Both the position numbers and the translations under genes were made by a program. The notes below the pieces were generated by a model that did not search any database, was not told the origin of the DNA, and was given only the letters and a program-made list of their open reading frames with translations. A stretch of 64,000 bases of DNA from Faecalicatena contorta (GTDB lineage Bacteria > Bacillota > Clostridia > Lachnospirales > Lachnospiraceae), in the NCBI RefSeq assembly GCF_039521745.1, contig NZ_BAAACT010000004.1; one strand, written 5' to 3'. Shown one piece after another: positions 1 to 8,967 of the stretch. Positions within the stretch are counted from its first letter, which is position 1, and every line of letters starts with the position of its first letter.

Positions 1-14
1 CCACCTGTTGAATC

Positions 15-57
15 GACTTACCTATCTCCTGAAACAAAAGACTTACCTATCTCCTGA
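15..57. repeat. Two 18-bp direct repeats near the left edge
   Basis: GACTTACCTATCTCCTGA occurs at 15-32 and again at 40-57, a 25-bp period. No gene is recognised in 1-283 apart from the leader of the sigma factor gene. The role of the repeat is unknown and it may continue beyond the window edge. Confidence 0.5.
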
Positions 58-283
58 CTGGTCAAAGGTGCACAGAAGTTTCCCCCACGCCCCCGGAACT
101 CCCGCTCCCCACAGGCGCCCCCCTTGTTCATCCCCGTCCGCAGCAAAAAAAACATTTCCAATGCAACAAACCATGGTTTATGATACTCTTATATGTATGA
201 ACGGAATATAATATCTATTTCGTTCTCATTCATGAATGTTTATAACTGCTCCTGTGATACGGAGCAGGAGAGGAGGGGTGCAG

Positions 284-796
284 ATGTATGATTATGAGAG
301 CTGTTCGGAACTGATCTTGATCAGGAAGGCCCGCAGAGGTGATGTGAAAGCATTCTCAGAACTGTACGCGAGAATTTATGTGGATCTGTATAAATTTTCA
401 CTTTATATGCTGAAACATCCGCAGGATGCGGAGGATGCGGTCAGCGAGGCGGTGATATCTGCCTATGAGAATATTGGGAGCCTGAGGAAAGAGGAGTCTT
501 TCCGGAGTTGGATTTTTAAGATTTTGAGTAATCAGTGCAGGAAAAAGTTAAGGGATACGGGGCGCACAGAAGAGCTGGAGGCGGAGATGCCGGCTGCAGA
601 GAGGGATTATGCAGGTGCTCATGATGTGCGTGAAGCATTCCGGATATTGAATGAAGACGAGAGGATGATAGTGGCATTTTCCGTGTTTGGCGGGTATCAA
701 AGCGACGAGATCGGCGGCATGATGGAGATGAACCCGGCCACAGTCCGCTCGAAGAAGACGCGGGCGCTGGATAAGATGCGCCGTGTGCTGCAGTAG
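284..796 (+). CDS. ECF-type RNA polymerase sigma factor
   Basis: A 170-residue sigma-70 family factor that would direct RNA polymerase to a small regulon. Region 2 lies at about residues 20-85 (helices around the ELYARIYVDLYKF segment and the PQDAEDAVSEAV segment) and region 4 helix-turn-helix at about 118-165 (DERMIVAFSVFGGY, then PATVRSKKTRALDKM). The frame is open from 236, but the ATG at 284 has a good site (AGGAGGGG, about 268-278), so I start there. It ends 14 bp before a membrane beta-propeller gene, the usual arrangement of an ECF sigma with its regulator. The stimulus is unknown. Confidence 0.88.
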   Translation: MYDYESCSELILIRKARRGDVKAFSELYARIYVDLYKFSLYMLKHPQDAEDAVSEAVISAYENIGSLRKEESFRSWIFKILSNQCRKKLRDTGRTEELEAEMPAAERDYAGAHDVREAFRILNEDERMIVAFSVFGGYQSDEIGGMMEMNPATVRSKKTRALDKMRRVLQ

Positions 797-810
797 AAAG
801 GGGTGTAGAT

Positions 811-2934
811 ATGAGTTTGGATGGGAAAGATTTAAACGGGAAGAATGGGAGAGAGAATCCGAGGGGAAACAAAACAGAAGAACAGAAGATCGATGAACAC
901 AAAATAGAAGAACAAGTGGAAAAACAGGCTGTGGAGGAGCAGATCCGGGAGATGGCAGATGATGTGGAGATCCCCGAATCTCTAAAACCGGAGAATATAG
1001 AAAAGATACTGACTGAAAAAGGCGGGAAGAAACCTTTCCGGTGGAAGGCAGCGTATAGTGCGGTAGCTGCTGCTGCCTGCTGTGTGATTGTAGTGGGGAT
1101 TGCCGCTTTCGGCGGAGGACTTGGGGGACATAAAGATACTTCAAATACTGAAAGCACTTCTGCCGCCGATACGGGAGGAACTAACGAAGCGAAGGCAGAT
1201 ACGGAGTCCTCTGTTGCACCTGATACAGTTATAGCTTCCGCCAGGGACTATGATGAGATTTATAAATATATCGAGGCGGAGAAAAAGAGCCAGGAGGAGC
1301 TCCAGAAGCAGTATAGTGTGGACAGTGCCGCCGACGGCAGCGCGTCTAATTTAGCACGCACGGAATCTGCCGAGAGCAAAGCCGATACATCTGCGGCAGG
1401 GGCTGCCGACAGCGGCGCGTCCTATTCGGATACAAATATCAGGGAAGAGGGCGTTGAGGAAGGGGATATCGTTAAAACGGACGGTAAGAACCTTTATATC
1501 CTGAATGGGCAGAAGGTTCAGATAGTCAACATTGAGAATAAAGAGATGAAGGAGATGGGATCAATCAGGCTGGAGGACGACCAGTACATCTCTGAGATCT
1601 ATATAAAGGGAGATAAACTGCTTATTGTGTATACGAAGACCGAGTACAATGACGGCAATGAGGGATATGACGGTACCTACAAGCAGTACACTGTGGCAGA
1701 GACTTATGACGTCAGCAACCCGGAGAAGCCCAAATCTGTGGGAAAGATTACACAGAGCGGCAGCTTTTATACGGTACGTGTGACGGGAGACTATGTATAC
1801 CTGTTCAGCAATTTTAACGCCGAGGTGTCGGCTGCGAGGAATGATTTTGATTTATATATTCCCCAGGTGCAGGGAAAGGCCATTGACAGCGGAAGTATTC
1901 TGCTGCCGCAGTATGTGCGGGGAAACCAGTATACCGTCATCTCTGCTTTTTCTCTGAAGGATCCCGGCAGGAAGCTGGACAGCAAAGCAGTATTCGGAAG
2001 TTCCGGGCTTGTGTATGTTAGCGGAAGCAGCATCTATGTTTGTGAATCCTATTATAATTCCGAGGAGTCCGATGTAACACAGACCTGTATCCGTAAGGTG
2101 GCTTATAAGGACGGTACTTTGGAGGCCGTGGGACAGACGCGGATCGACGGCACATTAAACGATTCGTTCAGTATTGATGAGTATGAGGGAAAACTGCGGC
2201 TGGTAACTACAGTCAGCCCTACGGGCGGTGCAGGCCCGTTTCCGATCGTAACGTTTGGAGAGTCCCCGTTTTCTTCCAAATCCACAAAGAAGGACAGCAA
2301 TTCACTCTATGTATTGGACGAAAATTTGAATGAACTGGGAAAAATTGAGGGGCTTGCAGAAGATGAGCAGGTATATTCGGCGAGGTTTATGGGCAGCACG
2401 GGATATTTTGTGACATTCAAGCAGGTGGATCCGCTGTTTTCTGTAGATTTGTCCAATCCGGAGAAGCCGGAGGTGATCGGAGCCCTGAAGATACCCGGAT
2501 TCTCAGATTATCTTCATCCATATGGAGAGGGGCTGCTGCTCGGGATCGGGATGGATGTGGATGAGACAGGAACCACCACGGAGGGCGTGAAGCTGTCCAT
2601 GTTTGATATCTCGGATCCCTCCGATGTGAAGGAGATCGAAAAGTATGTGATGGAGGATTGTTACTCTACAAACGTTTCTTACAACTACAAAGCGGCTCTG
2701 ATTAATACGGACAGGAATCTGATCGGATTTGCTGCTTACGGGCAGAGCCAGAAGTATTACTTGTTCTCCTACGACAAGGAAAAAGGGTTCCAGTGTATTT
2801 TTGAACGGGAACTGAGCGGATATTCGGAAGGACGCGGAATGTTCAGCAAAGATACTTTCTATCTAGTGGCTGGCAATACAGTTGAATCTTTCCGGATGGA
2901 TACATTTGAAAAGGTGGATGATATTGTGCTATAA
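811..2934 (+). CDS. Membrane-anchored beta-propeller domain protein, probable partner of the ECF sigma
   Basis: A 707-residue protein with a charged cytoplasmic stretch (1-78), one membrane segment at about 81-100, a Ser/Thr/Ala-rich extracellular linker (about 105-195) and a large C-terminal domain. The segment EEGVEEGDIVKTDGKNLYI near residue 213 is typical of the Beta_propel family (PF09826), and the repeated strands that follow fit a propeller. The cytoplasmic part contains IPESLKPENIEKIL, similar to N-termini of anti-sigma-like proteins coupled to ECF factors. From position and topology I infer that it senses an envelope signal and restrains the upstream sigma factor. No catalytic site is visible. 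Confidence 0.8.
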   Translation: MSLDGKDLNGKNGRENPRGNKTEEQKIDEHKIEEQVEKQAVEEQIREMADDVEIPESLKPENIEKILTEKGGKKPFRWKAAYSAVAAAACCVIVVGIAAFGGGLGGHKDTSNTESTSAADTGGTNEAKADTESSVAPDTVIASARDYDEIYKYIEAEKKSQEELQKQYSVDSAADGSASNLARTESAESKADTSAAGAADSGASYSDTNIREEGVEEGDIVKTDGKNLYILNGQKVQIVNIENKEMKEMGSIRLEDDQYISEIYIKGDKLLIVYTKTEYNDGNEGYDGTYKQYTVAETYDVSNPEKPKSVGKITQSGSFYTVRVTGDYVYLFSNFNAEVSAARNDFDLYIPQVQGKAIDSGSILLPQYVRGNQYTVISAFSLKDPGRKLDSKAVFGSSGLVYVSGSSIYVCESYYNSEESDVTQTCIRKVAYKDGTLEAVGQTRIDGTLNDSFSIDEYEGKLRLVTTVSPTGGAGPFPIVTFGESPFSSKSTKKDSNSLYVLDENLNELGKIEGLAEDEQVYSARFMGSTGYFVTFKQVDPLFSVDLSNPEKPEVIGALKIPGFSDYLHPYGEGLLLGIGMDVDETGTTTEGVKLSMFDISDPSDVKEIEKYVMEDCYSTNVSYNYKAALINTDRNLIGFAAYGQSQKYYLFSYDKEKGFQCIFERELSGYSEGRGMFSKDTFYLVAGNTVESFRMDTFEKVDDIVL

Positions 2935-2952
2935 TCGTGGAAGCGATTGGGG

Positions 2953-2983
2953 CCGGACCCTCTTATGCAGGGTCCGGTTTTTA
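2953..2983 (+). terminator. Rho-independent terminator after the sigma / beta-propeller pair
   Basis: A perfect 8-bp stem CCGGACCC (2953-2960) / GGGTCCGG (2970-2977) is followed by TTTTTAT. It closes the sigma / beta-propeller operon. Confidence 0.85.
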
Positions 2984-3012
2984 TATGATATTGTATACCG
3001 GGGAGGTCACCT

Positions 3013-3777
3013 ATGATATTTGATACACATGCACATTATGATGATGAACAGTTTGATGAGGACAGGGATTCGCTTTTATGTTCCATGCAGGAGGGCGGCG
3101 TTGGAACTATTGTTAATGCAGGTTCCGATGTGGCATCCTGGGAGGATGTCAGGGCACTGACTGCAAGATATCCTTTCATATACGGGGCGGCAGGAGTGCA
3201 CCCCGATGATGTGGGGGAACTGAATGAAGAAAATTTTAGGCGGCTCCGGGCGGTTCTCCAGGAGGAAAAGATGGTTGCGGTAGGAGAGATTGGGCTGGAC
3301 TATTACTGGGACAATGAGAGTCATGAGGTTCAGAAGACATGGTTTATCCGCCAGCTGGAGCTGGCCCGGGAGCTGGATATGCCGGTTATTATCCATAGCC
3401 GGGAAGCGGCGGCGGATACGCTTCAGATTATGAAGGAACATGCCAGGGGACTTGAGGGCGTGATCCACTGTTTTTCTTATTCCGCTGAGATGGCAAGGGA
3501 ATACGTGAAGATGGGGTTCTATATTGGCGTGGGGGGCGTTGTCACATTTAAGAATTCCAGAAAACTGAAGGAAGTGGTGGAGGAGATTCCGCTGGAATAC
3601 CTGCTGCTTGAGACGGATTGTCCGTATCTTGCGCCGGTTCCGAACAGGGGCAAACGGAATTCTTCTTTAAACCTGGTCTATGTGGCGGAGCAGATCGCAG
3701 GACTGAAGCAGTTAACATATGACGAGGTGGTAGAACAGACGGAAAAAAACGCCAGAAGGCTTTACAACTTATTGTAG
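3013..3777 (+). CDS. tatD: TatD family metal-dependent hydrolase (DNase)
   Basis: A 254-residue TIM-barrel amidohydrolase-fold protein of the TatD/YcfH family, the usual family length. Metal-site motifs are visible: HAHYDD at residues 5-10, GEIGLDYYW at about 92, IIHSREA at about 126, HCFSY at about 151 and ETDCPYLAP at about 200. Family members are 3'-5' exonucleases or deoxyribonucleases, and the cellular substrate here is inferred. The start has a GGGAGG site. In many Firmicutes tatD lies one or two genes before rsmA, as here. Confidence 0.92.
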   Translation: MIFDTHAHYDDEQFDEDRDSLLCSMQEGGVGTIVNAGSDVASWEDVRALTARYPFIYGAAGVHPDDVGELNEENFRRLRAVLQEEKMVAVGEIGLDYYWDNESHEVQKTWFIRQLELARELDMPVIIHSREAAADTLQIMKEHARGLEGVIHCFSYSAEMAREYVKMGFYIGVGGVVTFKNSRKLKEVVEEIPLEYLLLETDCPYLAPVPNRGKRNSSLNLVYVAEQIAGLKQLTYDEVVEQTEKNARRLYNLL

Positions 3778-3839
3778 ATGGTATGGCCATACATTGGACT
3801 CCGGAAGATGCCCGAGAAGACATAGAACTTTGCTGGCCG

Positions 3840-3889
3840 CCGGCCTGGCAACCGTAAGAACCGTTAGATTTTAACGGGTGTGAGGCCGG
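3840..3889 (+). other. Nested hairpin in the tatD-hydrolase gap
   Basis: CCGGCCT (3840-3846) pairs with AGGCCGG (3883-3889), enclosing a smaller hairpin (CCGTTA / TAACGG). There is no U-tract directly after it, so it is not a convincing terminator. It may shape the leader of the next gene. Confidence 0.35.
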
Positions 3890-3949
3890 TAGCAGTCTTT
3901 AGTATTTCCGCATATAGTGTATAGAAATAAACTGGAGATGTGTGATTTT

Positions 3950-4759
3950 ATGTTTTATGTTAATTCTACGGATGGAGTAAAGATCGCGGTATATGACTAT
4001 AACTGTGGTGGGACAGAGACTGTGCTTTTGGTTCATGGCTGGCCTCTGTCCCATAAAATTTATGAGTATCAGATTCCGATTCTGGTTCGCATGGGATACC
4101 GGGTTGTGGCTTTGGATCTGAGAGGTTTTGGGATGTCTGATGTTCCAGGGTGCGGCTATAGTTATGACCAGATGGCGGCAGATATTCACCAGGTGGTGAA
4201 AAGGCTGCGGCTGTGGTCATTTACCTTAGTGGGATTCTCCATGGGAGGGGCGATCAGCCTGAGATATATGCGCCTGTTCCGCGGATATGGGGTAAAGAAG
4301 CTGATTCTGCTGGCCGCTGCGGCTCCATGTTGGACACAGCGTCCGGGATTTCCTTATGGGCTGACAAGGGAAGCGGTTGATGAGATCATCTGTCAGATTG
4401 AGACGGACCGGGCACAGTATGCAGAGGAATTCAGCCAACAGTTGTTTGCCAGCCCGCACAGCGCATGTATTATCGACTGGTTCCGGCAGATAGCGATGTC
4501 GGCTTCAGCTATCGGCACGATTGAATGTGCGCTGTCTCTGCGGGATGAGGACGGCAGGGATGATCTCTGTTACGTGCATGTGCCTACGGTGATCATTCAT
4601 GGCGAAAAAGATGTGGTAGTGTCCAATGACCTTGCAGAAATTCAGCATGTGTGCATCAGCGGCAGCAGTCTGTATACACTGAAAGAAAGCGGCCACGGCA
4701 TCATGTATGATGAACTGGAGAAGTTCAATGATATTTTCCTGCATGCAGTTGAATGCTGA
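3950..4759 (+). CDS. Alpha/beta-fold hydrolase
   Basis: About 269 residues with the alpha/beta hydrolase layout: oxyanion strand LLVHGWPLSH, nucleophile elbow GFSMGG (Ser catalytic), acid in VIIHGEKDVVV and His in ESGHGIMYDE. This resembles the haloperoxidase / proline-iminopeptidase-like part of the superfamily, but the substrate cannot be read. The frame is open from a GTG at 3917 without a ribosome site. The ATG at 3950 has GGAG at 3934-3937 (spacing 12), and an ATG at 3938 abuts that site, so the start is uncertain among these. It is cytoplasmic, with no signal peptide. Confidence 0.8.
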   Translation: MFYVNSTDGVKIAVYDYNCGGTETVLLVHGWPLSHKIYEYQIPILVRMGYRVVALDLRGFGMSDVPGCGYSYDQMAADIHQVVKRLRLWSFTLVGFSMGGAISLRYMRLFRGYGVKKLILLAAAAPCWTQRPGFPYGLTREAVDEIICQIETDRAQYAEEFSQQLFASPHSACIIDWFRQIAMSASAIGTIECALSLRDEDGRDDLCYVHVPTVIIHGEKDVVVSNDLAEIQHVCISGSSLYTLKESGHGIMYDELEKFNDIFLHAVEC

Positions 4760-4839
4760 GAGGATGAACAGTAACGGTCCAGGCAGCCCGGGACGGTTAC
4801 GCTGCTTATCCTGCAGGAAGAGAAAGTTTTTGATAATCG

Positions 4840-4868
4840 TTGCCGGGCATGGGAAAGTATATTATACT
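4840..4868 (+). promoter_or_regulatory. Vegetative promoter for rsmA
   Basis: TTGCCG (4840-4845), a 17-bp spacer and TATACT (4863-4868) lie 41 bp before the rsmA start. Confidence 0.6.
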
Positions 4869-4909
4869 GTTTAGAGGAAAAGTTCAACAACATGAACGAG
4901 GAGGAGCTT

Positions 4910-5812
4910 ATGAAGGAGCCGACACTAGGCAGCCCGCAGAATACAATCGCTGTTTTACAAAAATATAACTTTGCTTTTCAGAAGAAGTTCGGACAGAATT
5001 TTTTGATAGATACTCATGTACTGGATAAGATTATCCGCTCGGCAGAGATCACGCCGGAAGATATGGTGCTGGAGATCGGTCCGGGAATCGGAACCATGAC
5101 GCAGTATCTTGCGTGTGCGGCAGGAAAAGTGGTTGCGGTGGAGATTGATAGGGCGCTGATCCCTATACTTGAGGACACCCTCGATGGTTTTGATAATGTA
5201 ACCGTGCTCAATGAGGATATACTGAAGGTGGATATTGCAGAGCTGGCAGAGCGTGAGAACGGGGGACGCCCTATTAAGGTAGTTGCAAATCTGCCGTACT
5301 ACATTACAACACCAATTATTATGGGGTTATTTGAGAAGCATGTGCCTGTAAAGAGCATTACGGTCATGGTGCAGAAGGAAGTGGCCGAGCGTATGCAGGT
5401 AGGACCGGGGACAAAGGACTACGGCGCCCTGTCGCTGGCAGTGCAGTATTATGCAAAGCCTTATATAGTGGCAAATGTACCGCCGAACTGTTTTATGCCG
5501 AGACCAAAGGTAGGCTCCGCCGTGATCCGGCTGGAGCGGTACGGGGAGCCGCCGGTGCAGGTGGATGATGAAAAGCTGTTGTTTCGGATTATCCGTGCAT
5601 CGTTTAACCAGAGGAGAAAAACGCTTGCAAACGGCATGAAAAATTCTCCTGAGCTGGATTATACAAAGGAACAGATCGAAGCGGCGATAGAAAGCCTCGG
5701 AAAAGGGGCCGGAGTGCGGGGAGAAGCGCTGAACCTGGAAGAATTCGCGGCGCTTACAAATTCGCTGATAAGGGAAAGTAATTTGAATACTGCGGATCAG
5801 GGATGCAAATGA
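4910..5812 (+). CDS. rsmA: 16S rRNA (adenine1518-N6/adenine1519-N6) dimethyltransferase
   Basis: A 300-residue KsgA/RsmA enzyme that dimethylates two adenines in helix 45 of 16S rRNA using SAM during late small-subunit assembly. Visible features are the N-terminal QKKFGQNFLID segment, SAM motif I VLEIGPGIGTMT at about 57, the acidic VEIDRAL, and the catalytic NLPYYITTP at about 127. The frame opens at 4892, but that ATG sits just before the AACGAGGAGGAGC ribosome site, so the ATG at 4910 (MKEPTLGS) is the start. Confidence 0.95.
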   Translation: MKEPTLGSPQNTIAVLQKYNFAFQKKFGQNFLIDTHVLDKIIRSAEITPEDMVLEIGPGIGTMTQYLACAAGKVVAVEIDRALIPILEDTLDGFDNVTVLNEDILKVDIAELAERENGGRPIKVVANLPYYITTPIIMGLFEKHVPVKSITVMVQKEVAERMQVGPGTKDYGALSLAVQYYAKPYIVANVPPNCFMPRPKVGSAVIRLERYGEPPVQVDDEKLLFRIIRASFNQRRKTLANGMKNSPELDYTKEQIEAAIESLGKGAGVRGEALNLEEFAALTNSLIRESNLNTADQGCK

Positions 5813-5814
5813 CG

Positions 5815-5866
5815 GTGAGACCGGCATCCGGCAGGGCAGTGCCTGCCGGTGCCGGTCTCACATTTT
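5815..5866 (+). terminator. Terminator after rsmA
   Basis: A long GC-rich hairpin (GTGAGACCGGC at 5815-5825 with GCCGGTCTCAC at 5851-5861, plus an inner CCGGCAG/CTGCCGG stem) is followed by ATTTTG. Very stable, though the U-tract is short. Confidence 0.7.
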
Positions 5867-6029
5867 GAGCTGCGGCTTCATCTGTTTGGTACGAAAAAGC
5901 ATATAGATAGATCCCCGGAAGGCTGCTGCCATATGATCCCGTCCGGCAACAGGGCCAAAATCCAACAGGACAGGTAGGTCTGTATAACACTCTTTTTAGG
6001 CAGTTCATAAATATTTAATAGACATTTCA

Positions 6030-6058
6030 TTGTATAAAACCCACATTTTTAGTATAAT
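6030..6058 (+). promoter_or_regulatory. Promoter of the citrate synthase gene
   Basis: TTGTAT (6030-6035), 17-bp spacer, TATAAT (6053-6058), 45 bp upstream of the ATG. Confidence 0.75.
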
Positions 6059-6103
6059 AGAAGGATCAGACAAGTGAATATTTAAGAGGAAGGGAGAGGT
6101 TTT

Positions 6104-7483
6104 ATGGCAAGAATACCTAAAGACATTGATAACATCTTTTTTGAAAACACCCCGAAGATTGAAGAGTTAGCCCGGATTTGCGAGGAGAACAATGCAATTG
6201 AGAAAGAACTTTACACACAGTACGAGGTGAAAAGAGGCCTCCGTGATGTAAATGGTAAAGGGGTACTGGCAGGCTTAACGAATATCTCCGATGTTTGCGC
6301 TACTAAGATCGTGGACGGAAAGGAAGTCCCTTGTGCAGGCAACCTCTATTACCGTGGTTACAACATCAAAGACCTTGTAAGAGGCTTTTTGGAAGCAAAG
6401 CATTCTGGATTTGAAGAGACTGCCTACCTGCTGTTATTTGGAAGTCTGCCGACAGAGGCGCAGCTGGATGATTTTCAGGCAATGATCGCGGAGAGAAGAA
6501 TGCTTCCTCCGAATTTTGTAAGGGACGTTATTATGAAGGCGCCAAGCAAGGACATGATGAACATGATTTCCCGGTGCATACTGAACTTGTATACGTACGA
6601 TAAGAAAGCGGATGATACATCCATACCGAATGTACTCCGCCAGTGCCTGAATCTGATCAGCCAGTTCCCGATGTTAATGGTTTACGGTTACCATGCATAT
6701 AATTACAGAAGAGGCGAAGATCTTTATATCTATGCACCGTATCCTGAACTTTCAACAGCGGAGAACATTCTGATGATGCTGCGTGAGGACAGAAAGTACA
6801 CCGAGCTGGAGGCAAAGATCCTCGATATGGCCCTCGTGCTTCATATGGATCACGGCGGTGGTAATAACTCAACATTTACAACACATGTTGTTACATCATC
6901 CGGAACAGATACTTACTCTACGATTGCTGCGGCGATGGCTTCTCTGAAAGGTCCGAAGCATGGCGGTGCGAACGTAAAGGTTACGCAGATGTTTGATGAT
7001 ATGAAACAGAATCTGACAGACTGGAACGATGATGATCAGATCCGCCAGTACCTGACCGACCTTCTGGACAAGAAAGCATTTGACAAAAAGGGGCTGATCT
7101 ATGGAATGGGTCATGCGATTTACTCTATTTCTGACCCAAGAGCAGACATTTTCAAGAAGTTTGTTAAGCAGCTGGCTACTGAAAAGGGCTATGATGCAGA
7201 GTACGCTCTTTATGAGAAGGTAGAACATATGGCGCCTGAGATTATCAGTGAGAAGCGTAAGATGTATAAGGGTGTTAATGCCAATGTTGACTTTTACAGC
7301 GGACTTGTTTACAGTATGCTGGATCTTCCGGCTGCACTGTATACCCCGATCTTTGCAGCAGCGCGTATCGTCGGCTGGAGTGCGCACAGACTGGAAGAGC
7401 TTAAGAACGTGGATAAGATTATCCGACCGGCGTATAAACCACTCGCGCCTCACCGTGATTACATAAAATTAGAGGACAGGTAG
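6104..7483 (+). CDS. Citrate synthase (citrate/2-methylcitrate synthase family)
   Basis: A 459-residue enzyme condensing acetyl-CoA (or propionyl-CoA) with oxaloacetate. Family motifs include LHMDHGGGNNSTFTTH at about 247, GPKHGGANVKV at about 284, the active-site GMGHAIYSISDPRA at about 342, and a C-terminal arginine region (RIVGWSAHRLEE). The N-terminus MARIPKDIDNIFFENTP is of a long clostridial form. No other TCA-cycle gene is adjacent, so a glutamate-biosynthesis role is inferred. Ribosome site GGAAGGGAGAGG. An alpha/beta hydrolase follows 8 bp later, probably co-transcribed. Confidence 0.93.
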   Translation: MARIPKDIDNIFFENTPKIEELARICEENNAIEKELYTQYEVKRGLRDVNGKGVLAGLTNISDVCATKIVDGKEVPCAGNLYYRGYNIKDLVRGFLEAKHSGFEETAYLLLFGSLPTEAQLDDFQAMIAERRMLPPNFVRDVIMKAPSKDMMNMISRCILNLYTYDKKADDTSIPNVLRQCLNLISQFPMLMVYGYHAYNYRRGEDLYIYAPYPELSTAENILMMLREDRKYTELEAKILDMALVLHMDHGGGNNSTFTTHVVTSSGTDTYSTIAAAMASLKGPKHGGANVKVTQMFDDMKQNLTDWNDDDQIRQYLTDLLDKKAFDKKGLIYGMGHAIYSISDPRADIFKKFVKQLATEKGYDAEYALYEKVEHMAPEIISEKRKMYKGVNANVDFYSGLVYSMLDLPAALYTPIFAAARIVGWSAHRLEELKNVDKIIRPAYKPLAPHRDYIKLEDR

Positions 7484-7491
7484 AGGATAAG

Positions 7492-8418
7492 ATGAAAGAT
7501 GAATTTTACTTCCCATCAAAAGATGGTAATACAGAGATCCATACAATTGAATGGAAGCCGGAAGGCGAAGTAAAAGCAGTTCTGCAGCTCAGCCATGGGA
7601 TGGTTGAGTATATTAACCGTTATGATGAGTTTGCGGACTTCCTGTGCAGCAAGGGCTATTACGTGGTGGGCAATGATCATCTTGGCCATGGAAAGTCCAT
7701 ACAGGGAAAAACAGAATATGGCTATTTCAACGAGAAGTACGGCAATGCCTGCGTGCTGGGGGACATGCATACGCTGCGTCAGAAGACTGCAGCGAAGTAC
7801 CCCGGGGTTCCGTATTTCCTGCTGGGGCACAGTATGGGATCAACCCTTGTGCGCCAGTACATCCAGATGTATGGTAACGGCCTGACGGGTGTGATTATCA
7901 TTGGAGTGGTCGCGGATAAGAAACGGGTCACCTTGAAGTCTGCAAAGAGACTCTGTCGTATTATAGCTGCTTTCAAGGGATGGCATTACCGCAGTAAATT
8001 GATTGACAATCTGGCGATCGGAGGATACAACAAGGGCTATAAGCCGCCGAGAACCAGGGCAGACTGGGTAACAAGCGATACGAAGATGGTGGATGCATAT
8101 GTGGCGGATCCTCTCTGCTCCTTTGTATTTACCGTAAATGCTTATTATCACATGTTCTGTGGTATGTTGAAGATGCAGAAGAAAGAGAGTATCTACATGA
8201 TTCCAAAGACGCTTCCCATGATGATAGCCGCAGGATCAGAAGATCCGGTCGGAGATTTCGGCAAGGGCGTCAGAAAGATTTATGAGAGGTACAAGGCAGC
8301 AGGAATAAAGGATGTCACACTGCGCTTATATGCCGGAGACAGGCATGAACTGCTTAATGAGACTGACAGGGATCAGGTGTATGAAGATCTGTACGAGTGG
8401 CTGGAAAGTAAAATATAA
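7492..8418 (+). CDS. Lysophospholipase / monoacylglycerol lipase-like alpha/beta hydrolase
   Basis: A 308-residue serine hydrolase of the Hydrolase_4 (PF12146) type. Visible are QLSHGMVEYINRYDEFADFL near residue 33, GNDHLGHGKS at about 62, the nucleophile elbow LGHSMGSTL at about 110, acidic residue in AAGSEDPVGDFGKG and the histidine in YAGDRHELLNE. It probably cleaves monoacylglycerols or lysophospholipids, but the substrate is not determined by sequence. It is cytoplasmic and lies 8 bp after citrate synthase, so one transcript is likely. Confidence 0.85.
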   Translation: MKDEFYFPSKDGNTEIHTIEWKPEGEVKAVLQLSHGMVEYINRYDEFADFLCSKGYYVVGNDHLGHGKSIQGKTEYGYFNEKYGNACVLGDMHTLRQKTAAKYPGVPYFLLGHSMGSTLVRQYIQMYGNGLTGVIIIGVVADKKRVTLKSAKRLCRIIAAFKGWHYRSKLIDNLAIGGYNKGYKPPRTRADWVTSDTKMVDAYVADPLCSFVFTVNAYYHMFCGMLKMQKKESIYMIPKTLPMMIAAGSEDPVGDFGKGVRKIYERYKAAGIKDVTLRLYAGDRHELLNETDRDQVYEDLYEWLESKI

Positions 8419-8455
8419 TTTTTCATTTATTAGATATAGTTAAAGTGTATTTCAG

Positions 8456-8490
8456 AAGAGTCGGAAATCTTACCGGCTCTTTTTTCTTTT
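8456..8490 (+). terminator. Terminator after the lipase-like gene
   Basis: AAGAGTCGG (8456-8464) pairs with CCGGCTCTT (8473-8481) using a G-U pair, followed by TTTTTCTTTT. Confidence 0.85.
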
Positions 8491-8555
8491 ACGGCAAATG
8501 CAATAAGTGTGTATATGACTGTGTCTTGTGAACATACTAACAGTGAGGTGACGAT

Positions 8556-8702
8556 ATGGATAAGAAGAAACAGGAAGAAATCAATGGGCAGAAGAACAGA
8601 AATGAGTTCAACAGCGTTACGGAAAAGAAGAAACCGGAGAATCAAAACCAGGAACACAATGCCCGTAAAGAGGCCTTCGACGTGAAGATGAGACAGGTAT
8701 AG
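8556..8702 (+). CDS. 48-residue highly charged hypothetical protein
   Basis: A 48-residue frame from the ATG at 8556, preceded by GAGGTGA. It starts MDKKKQEEINGQKNRNEFN and is rich in Lys, Glu, Asn and Gln, with no hydrophobic segment, so it is probably soluble and disordered. Function unknown. It lies between a terminator and the first repeated small-RNA gene, which is on the opposite strand and converges on it. The good ribosome site and clean composition favour a real gene. Confidence 0.6.
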   Translation: MDKKKQEEINGQKNRNEFNSVTEKKKPENQNQEHNARKEAFDVKMRQV

Positions 8703-8727
8703 GCAGGGCCGGAGAAAAGGAAAAGCA

Positions 8728-8869
8728 GAAGGCCCGGACAGTATCGGCTGTCCGGGCCTCTGGTTGTTTTTATAGTTATCTAAAGGAATGAGAGTAAAGT
8801 GCGACATCCTGGGTTGCCCCAAGATGTCTTTACTTTATGAGGGGGGAGATAGTTGTTTATCAACTATCT
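8728..8869 (-). ncRNA. Repeated small structured RNA, copy 1
   Basis: Read on the minus strand this is a predicted ~142-nt RNA. A -10 box TATACT (8876-8881) sits 7 nt before a perfect 5' hairpin (8847-8869). The body has a conserved CCCCCCUCAUAAAGU strand, a central hairpin (GACATC..GATGTC) closed by AAAGU/ACUUU, a conserved CUCUCAUUCCUUUAG strand, and a terminator hairpin with loop CCGAUA (8730-8759) ending in a U-rich run. Copies at 9427 and 19565 keep the fold while the stem sequences differ, which supports a functional RNA. The strand assignment is inferred from promoter and terminator placement. The CCCCCCUC and UUCCUUUA strands could pair with ribosome binding sites. Confidence 0.65.
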
Positions 8870-8967
8870 GACTTTAGTATAAAAGAAAAATGTGTCCAAA
8901 GTATGTAATAAATATTAAAGAAATCGAAAAAATATTATGAAATTCTTAAATGAGTCGGGATATAGCG

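Noticed and set aside
8..211. 67-residue open frame at the left edge
   Set aside because: No ribosome site, Pro/Ser-rich artefact composition, and it spans the leader of the ECF sigma gene.
8790..8872. Micro-frame MRVKC.. preceded by AAAGGA on the plus strand of the repeated RNA
   Set aside because: The same start occurs in all three copies, but the frames diverge in length and sequence at once while the stems stay paired. The conservation is therefore structural, not coding.
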